Source: a bacterium (GTDB taxonomy: Bacteria; Babelota; Babeliae; Babelales; Chromulinivoraceae). Taken from it: DNA of 15,880 bases. A program made the translations under genes and the position numbers. Below the pieces are notes generated by a model. That model was not told the DNA's origin and made no database searches. It saw only the letters and a program-made list of their open reading frames with translations. Positions 13,209 to 15,880 of the stretch are shown here, piece by piece (within the stretch, counting starts at the first letter, position 1; each line of letters starts with the position of its first letter). The stretch is taken from positions 1 through 15,880 of the forward strand of contig CANCGK010000011.1 of the NCBI GenBank assembly GCA_947377595.1, in the 5' to 3' direction.

Positions 13209-15734
13209 TTACTGACATGAATCACAGCTAGGATCTGTCAAACTACATGATTTTTTTGCTATTTCTTCTAATTCTGAAGTATGATCTTTTTGATCATTAT
13301 TTTCTGGTGCAATCGTTGTAGTTTTTTCTTCTACAGGCTGCGCTTCTTCTTTATATTCACGCATTTGCGTAAAACCATATTTACGAGCATCAAGCGTTGA
13401 TTTTTCAATCTGACTTGCTCCTAATGTTCGTAAGTAATAAAAAGTCTTTAAGCCCAATTGCCAGCCATACATATAAATATCATGCAATTTCTTACCAGAT
13501 ACACCCTGCATAAAAACATTATGCGACTGAGACTGATCAATCCATTTACCACGAGCAGCCGTCATGCGAACCATCCATAAAGGATCAATTTCAAATGCTG
13601 TTTTATACAAATTACGAATCTCTAATGGAATTTCTTCAATATGCATAATACTTCCATCGTAATATTTGATACGATCCCGCATCGATTCATTCCATAAATG
13701 TAATTGTTTTAAATCTGCCACTAAATAGCTATTTAAAACGGTAAATTCACCACTAGAATTTGATTTTGCATATAAATTTTTATAAATAGGCTCAATGCAT
13801 GGATAACAACCAGAAATATTAGAAATCGTTGCGGTTGGTGCTATTGCCATAGTATTTGAATTTCTCATACCATACTTGGCAACATGATGACGAACTATGG
13901 ACCAATCCATAGTTTCTTTACCAATCACTTCAATGGGCATACCCCGCTCTTGTGCAAGTAATCCAATGGTATCAATCGGGAAAATGTTTCTATCCCACTT
14001 AGAACCTTGAAACGTTGAGTAAGCTCCTCGTTCTTGTGCAAGTTGTGATGATGATAAAATAGCATAATAAGAAACCATCTCGAGCAATTTATCTGATATA
14101 TCCATGGCTTGCTGGCTATCAAAAGGCATTTTTAACATAAATAAAACATCTTGCAAACCCATAACGCCTAATCCAACAGGTCTATGACGCTGATTGGCAA
14201 CTTGACCTTCTATGGTTGGATAAAAATTAATATCAATAACATTATCAAGCATGCGCATAGTTGTTGCAATAGTTTGTGCTAATAACGATTCATTGATCTG
14301 TCCGTTTTCAATAAATTTTGCTAAATTTAATGAACCAATATTACACACGGCAGTTTCTTGCCTGCTCGTATTTAAAGTAATTTCTGTACATAAATTTGAT
14401 GAATGAATAACCCCTACATGATCTTGTGGTGAACGAATATTGCATGCATCTTTAAATGTTGGCCATGGATGGCCTGTTTCAAAAAGACGAGTTAATAATT
14501 TACGCCATAACTCTTTTGCAGAAACTTTTTTAAAGAGCTGAATCTTTCCTTCATCAACCATTTTTTCATACCATGCATAACGCTCTTCAAAATGCTTGCC
14601 ATAAATTTCATGTAAATCTGGTGTTTCTTCTGGAGAAAACAATGTCCATTGTCCATCAGATTGCACGCGCTTCATAAATAAATCAGGAATCCATGCTGCA
14701 GTATTCATATCATGTGTTCGACGTCGCTCGTCACCTGTATTTCTACGCAAATCTAAAAAATCTTCAAAATCATAATGCCAGCATTCAAGATAAGCACAAA
14801 CAGCTCCACGACGGCTTCCACTACGATTAATCGCAGCAGTTGTACTATTTGCAACATTTAAAAAAGGAATAACACCTTGTGAGCATGTATTGATAGAAGA
14901 TACCATAGCGCCAGTTGCTCGCAATGAAGTCCAATCATTTGCAACGCCACCAGACCATTTTGACATTTGAGCATTATCACCAATACTTTTAAAAATATGA
15001 TGTAAATCATCATCAACAAAAGTCAAATAACAAGAACTTAATTGAGCTTTTTTATGCCCTGCATGCAATAATGTTGGGGTTGATGAAACAAAAAGCATTT
15101 GAGATAAAATAGTATAAAATTCAATGGCTTTTTGCTCTTTATCAACTTCATGAATTGCAAGTCCCATCGCAACGCGCATCCAAAAAGATTGAGCTAATTC
15201 AAAACGCACATGATCAATTTTTTGCAAATAACCAGACTGTAATGTTTTTAAACCTAAATAACCAAAAAGATTATCTCGCTCAACAACCAAATGATTTGCA
15301 AGATACTCAAGATCATAATCAGCAAGATATAACCCAAAAATATTATGGGCAATTCCTTTATGAATCCCTACAATAAACGCTTGTTTGTAATCATTTTCAT
15401 AATCAGCTGGTTGATCGTATGAAATCTTACCAGTTACTTCATAAAAAATTGCATGATTTAATAATCGTGCAGCTATAAAACTATACGCTTGATCTAATTC
15501 AGAAAAAGGCACAATTGCAAGTACCAAAACATGATGAAATTCTGTCATGGTCATATAATTAAATAATCTATTACAAATCGCTGCAACCATTCTATCTAGA
15601 TCAACATCATGCTCATATCCTGTAGCAACCTGCATAATAATTTTTTTAAGATCTGACTGACTCATTAATTTTTCTTGACAGCCAAGCTGTATACGAAAAA
15701 AATTATCTGATGAATTCATCTTATCACTTGCCAT
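13209..15734 (-). CDS. nrdA: Ribonucleoside-diphosphate reductase alpha subunit
   Basis: Catalytic large subunit (841 residues) that reduces NDPs to dNDPs. Active-site residues are complete: Cys235 (QLSSCYL), the N-x-C-x-E set Asn447, Cys449, Glu451 (SNLCTE), Cys464 (AVCNIGSLN) and the Tyr766-Tyr767 pair (TFYYLRT) that receives the radical from NrdB. The C-terminal tail ends with the redox pair Cys837/Cys840 (SCDSC). The span from Cys235 to Cys449 (214 residues) equals that in E. coli NrdA. Residues 28-100 look like the helical part of an ATP-cone, but the beta-hairpin with the nucleotide-binding V-x-KRDG motif is missing. AGGAG lies 6 bases before ATG 15734, so the start is well supported. 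No NrdR-box pair was recognised in the 146 bases upstream. Confidence 0.97.
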   Translation of the reverse strand: MASDKMNSSDNFFRIQLGCQEKLMSQSDLKKIIMQVATGYEHDVDLDRMVAAICNRLFNYMTMTEFHHVLVLAIVPFSELDQAYSFIAARLLNHAIFYEVTGKISYDQPADYENDYKQAFIVGIHKGIAHNIFGLYLADYDLEYLANHLVVERDNLFGYLGLKTLQSGYLQKIDHVRFELAQSFWMRVAMGLAIHEVDKEQKAIEFYTILSQMLFVSSTPTLLHAGHKKAQLSSCYLTFVDDDLHHIFKSIGDNAQMSKWSGGVANDWTSLRATGAMVSSINTCSQGVIPFLNVANSTTAAINRSGSRRGAVCAYLECWHYDFEDFLDLRRNTGDERRRTHDMNTAAWIPDLFMKRVQSDGQWTLFSPEETPDLHEIYGKHFEERYAWYEKMVDEGKIQLFKKVSAKELWRKLLTRLFETGHPWPTFKDACNIRSPQDHVGVIHSSNLCTEITLNTSRQETAVCNIGSLNLAKFIENGQINESLLAQTIATTMRMLDNVIDINFYPTIEGQVANQRHRPVGLGVMGLQDVLFMLKMPFDSQQAMDISDKLLEMVSYYAILSSSQLAQERGAYSTFQGSKWDRNIFPIDTIGLLAQERGMPIEVIGKETMDWSIVRHHVAKYGMRNSNTMAIAPTATISNISGCYPCIEPIYKNLYAKSNSSGEFTVLNSYLVADLKQLHLWNESMRDRIKYYDGSIMHIEEIPLEIRNLYKTAFEIDPLWMVRMTAARGKWIDQSQSHNVFMQGVSGKKLHDIYMYGWQLGLKTFYYLRTLGASQIEKSTLDARKYGFTQMREYKEEAQPVEEKTTTIAPENNDQKDHTSELEEIAKKSCSLTDPSCDSCQ

Positions 15735-15880
15735 AGTTCACTCCTGCTCAGCAAAGCTAAAATTACATATTGAAAATTATCACTCTTCGATTTTTATTGA
15801 TTTTTATATCAGATACGACAGAAAATCTTTTACAAATTAAAAAAAAGTCAAACTGAAAACATATGTAAACAGATGGTTTT

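Noticed and set aside
13178..13225. NrdB start at 13225
   Set aside because: It would overlap the end of nrdA, while ATG 13177 has a good AAAGGA site and the normal family start.
15735..15880. Promoter or NrdR boxes upstream of nrdA
   Set aside because: A TTGACT (15851-15846, minus strand) is present but no suitable -10 lies at 16-18 bases, and no paired NrdR-box motif was recognised.
1..15880. CRISPR arrays, tRNA or rRNA genes
   Set aside because: No regularly spaced repeats, no T-loop GGTTCGAATCC-type motifs and no rRNA cores were seen on reading both strands.

Overview
This is an AT-rich bacterial window of about 15.9 kb. It has short intergenic gaps, many A/T-ended codons, several secreted or membrane proteins without recognisable families, and a Chlamydia-like class Ic ribonucleotide reductase. 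Together these suggest a reduced-genome, host-associated bacterium, for example of the Dependentiae (TM6) type. That assignment is inference; there is no rRNA gene in the window to test it.

Layout. Positions 1-1292 (minus) hold the N-terminal two thirds of a class A penicillin-binding protein that runs off the left edge. Diverging from it is a small multi-pass membrane protein (1341-1799). Then come two diverged, oppositely oriented copies of a short non-coding repeat (1796-1958 and 2774-2966) that bracket a secreted/lipoprotein-like gene of unknown function (1989-2657, minus). The second copy has 13-bp perfect terminal inverted repeats and a 9-bp flanking direct repeat, so it looks like a MITE. 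The RNase P RNA gene (3049-3396) follows, then a membrane-anchored PASTA-repeat protein (3503-4228). Convergent with that is a two-gene operon of a polytopic membrane protein and undecaprenyl-diphosphate synthase (5518 down to 4233).

From 5596 the plus strand carries two tandem HAD phosphatase/phosphomutase paralogues, the second with an added N-terminal membrane anchor, then a sodium:solute symporter (7122-8483). A secreted alpha/beta hydrolase (8616-9998) and a DNA polymerase III delta-prime-like clamp-loader subunit (10011-10751) come next. A truncated ComEC-like membrane protein whose metallo-beta-lactamase-like part has lost its metal ligands (10735-11511) and a small secreted protein (11585-12136) complete the plus-strand run. 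A bidirectional terminator at 12140-12169 separates this from the minus-strand nrdA-nrdB operon (15734 down to 12173).

How the genes work together. The PBP and UppS (lipid carrier) belong to cell-wall synthesis, with the PASTA protein probably related. RNase P, the clamp-loader subunit and ribonucleotide reductase are housekeeping functions. The HAD pair and the symporter may form a small solute-uptake/phosphate-ester unit, but their substrates cannot be read from the sequence. The points most worth a second look are the MITE-like repeat pair, the Phe-for-Tyr radical site of NrdB, the incomplete ATP-cone of NrdA, the stripped ComEC-like protein and the membrane-anchored HAD duplicate.
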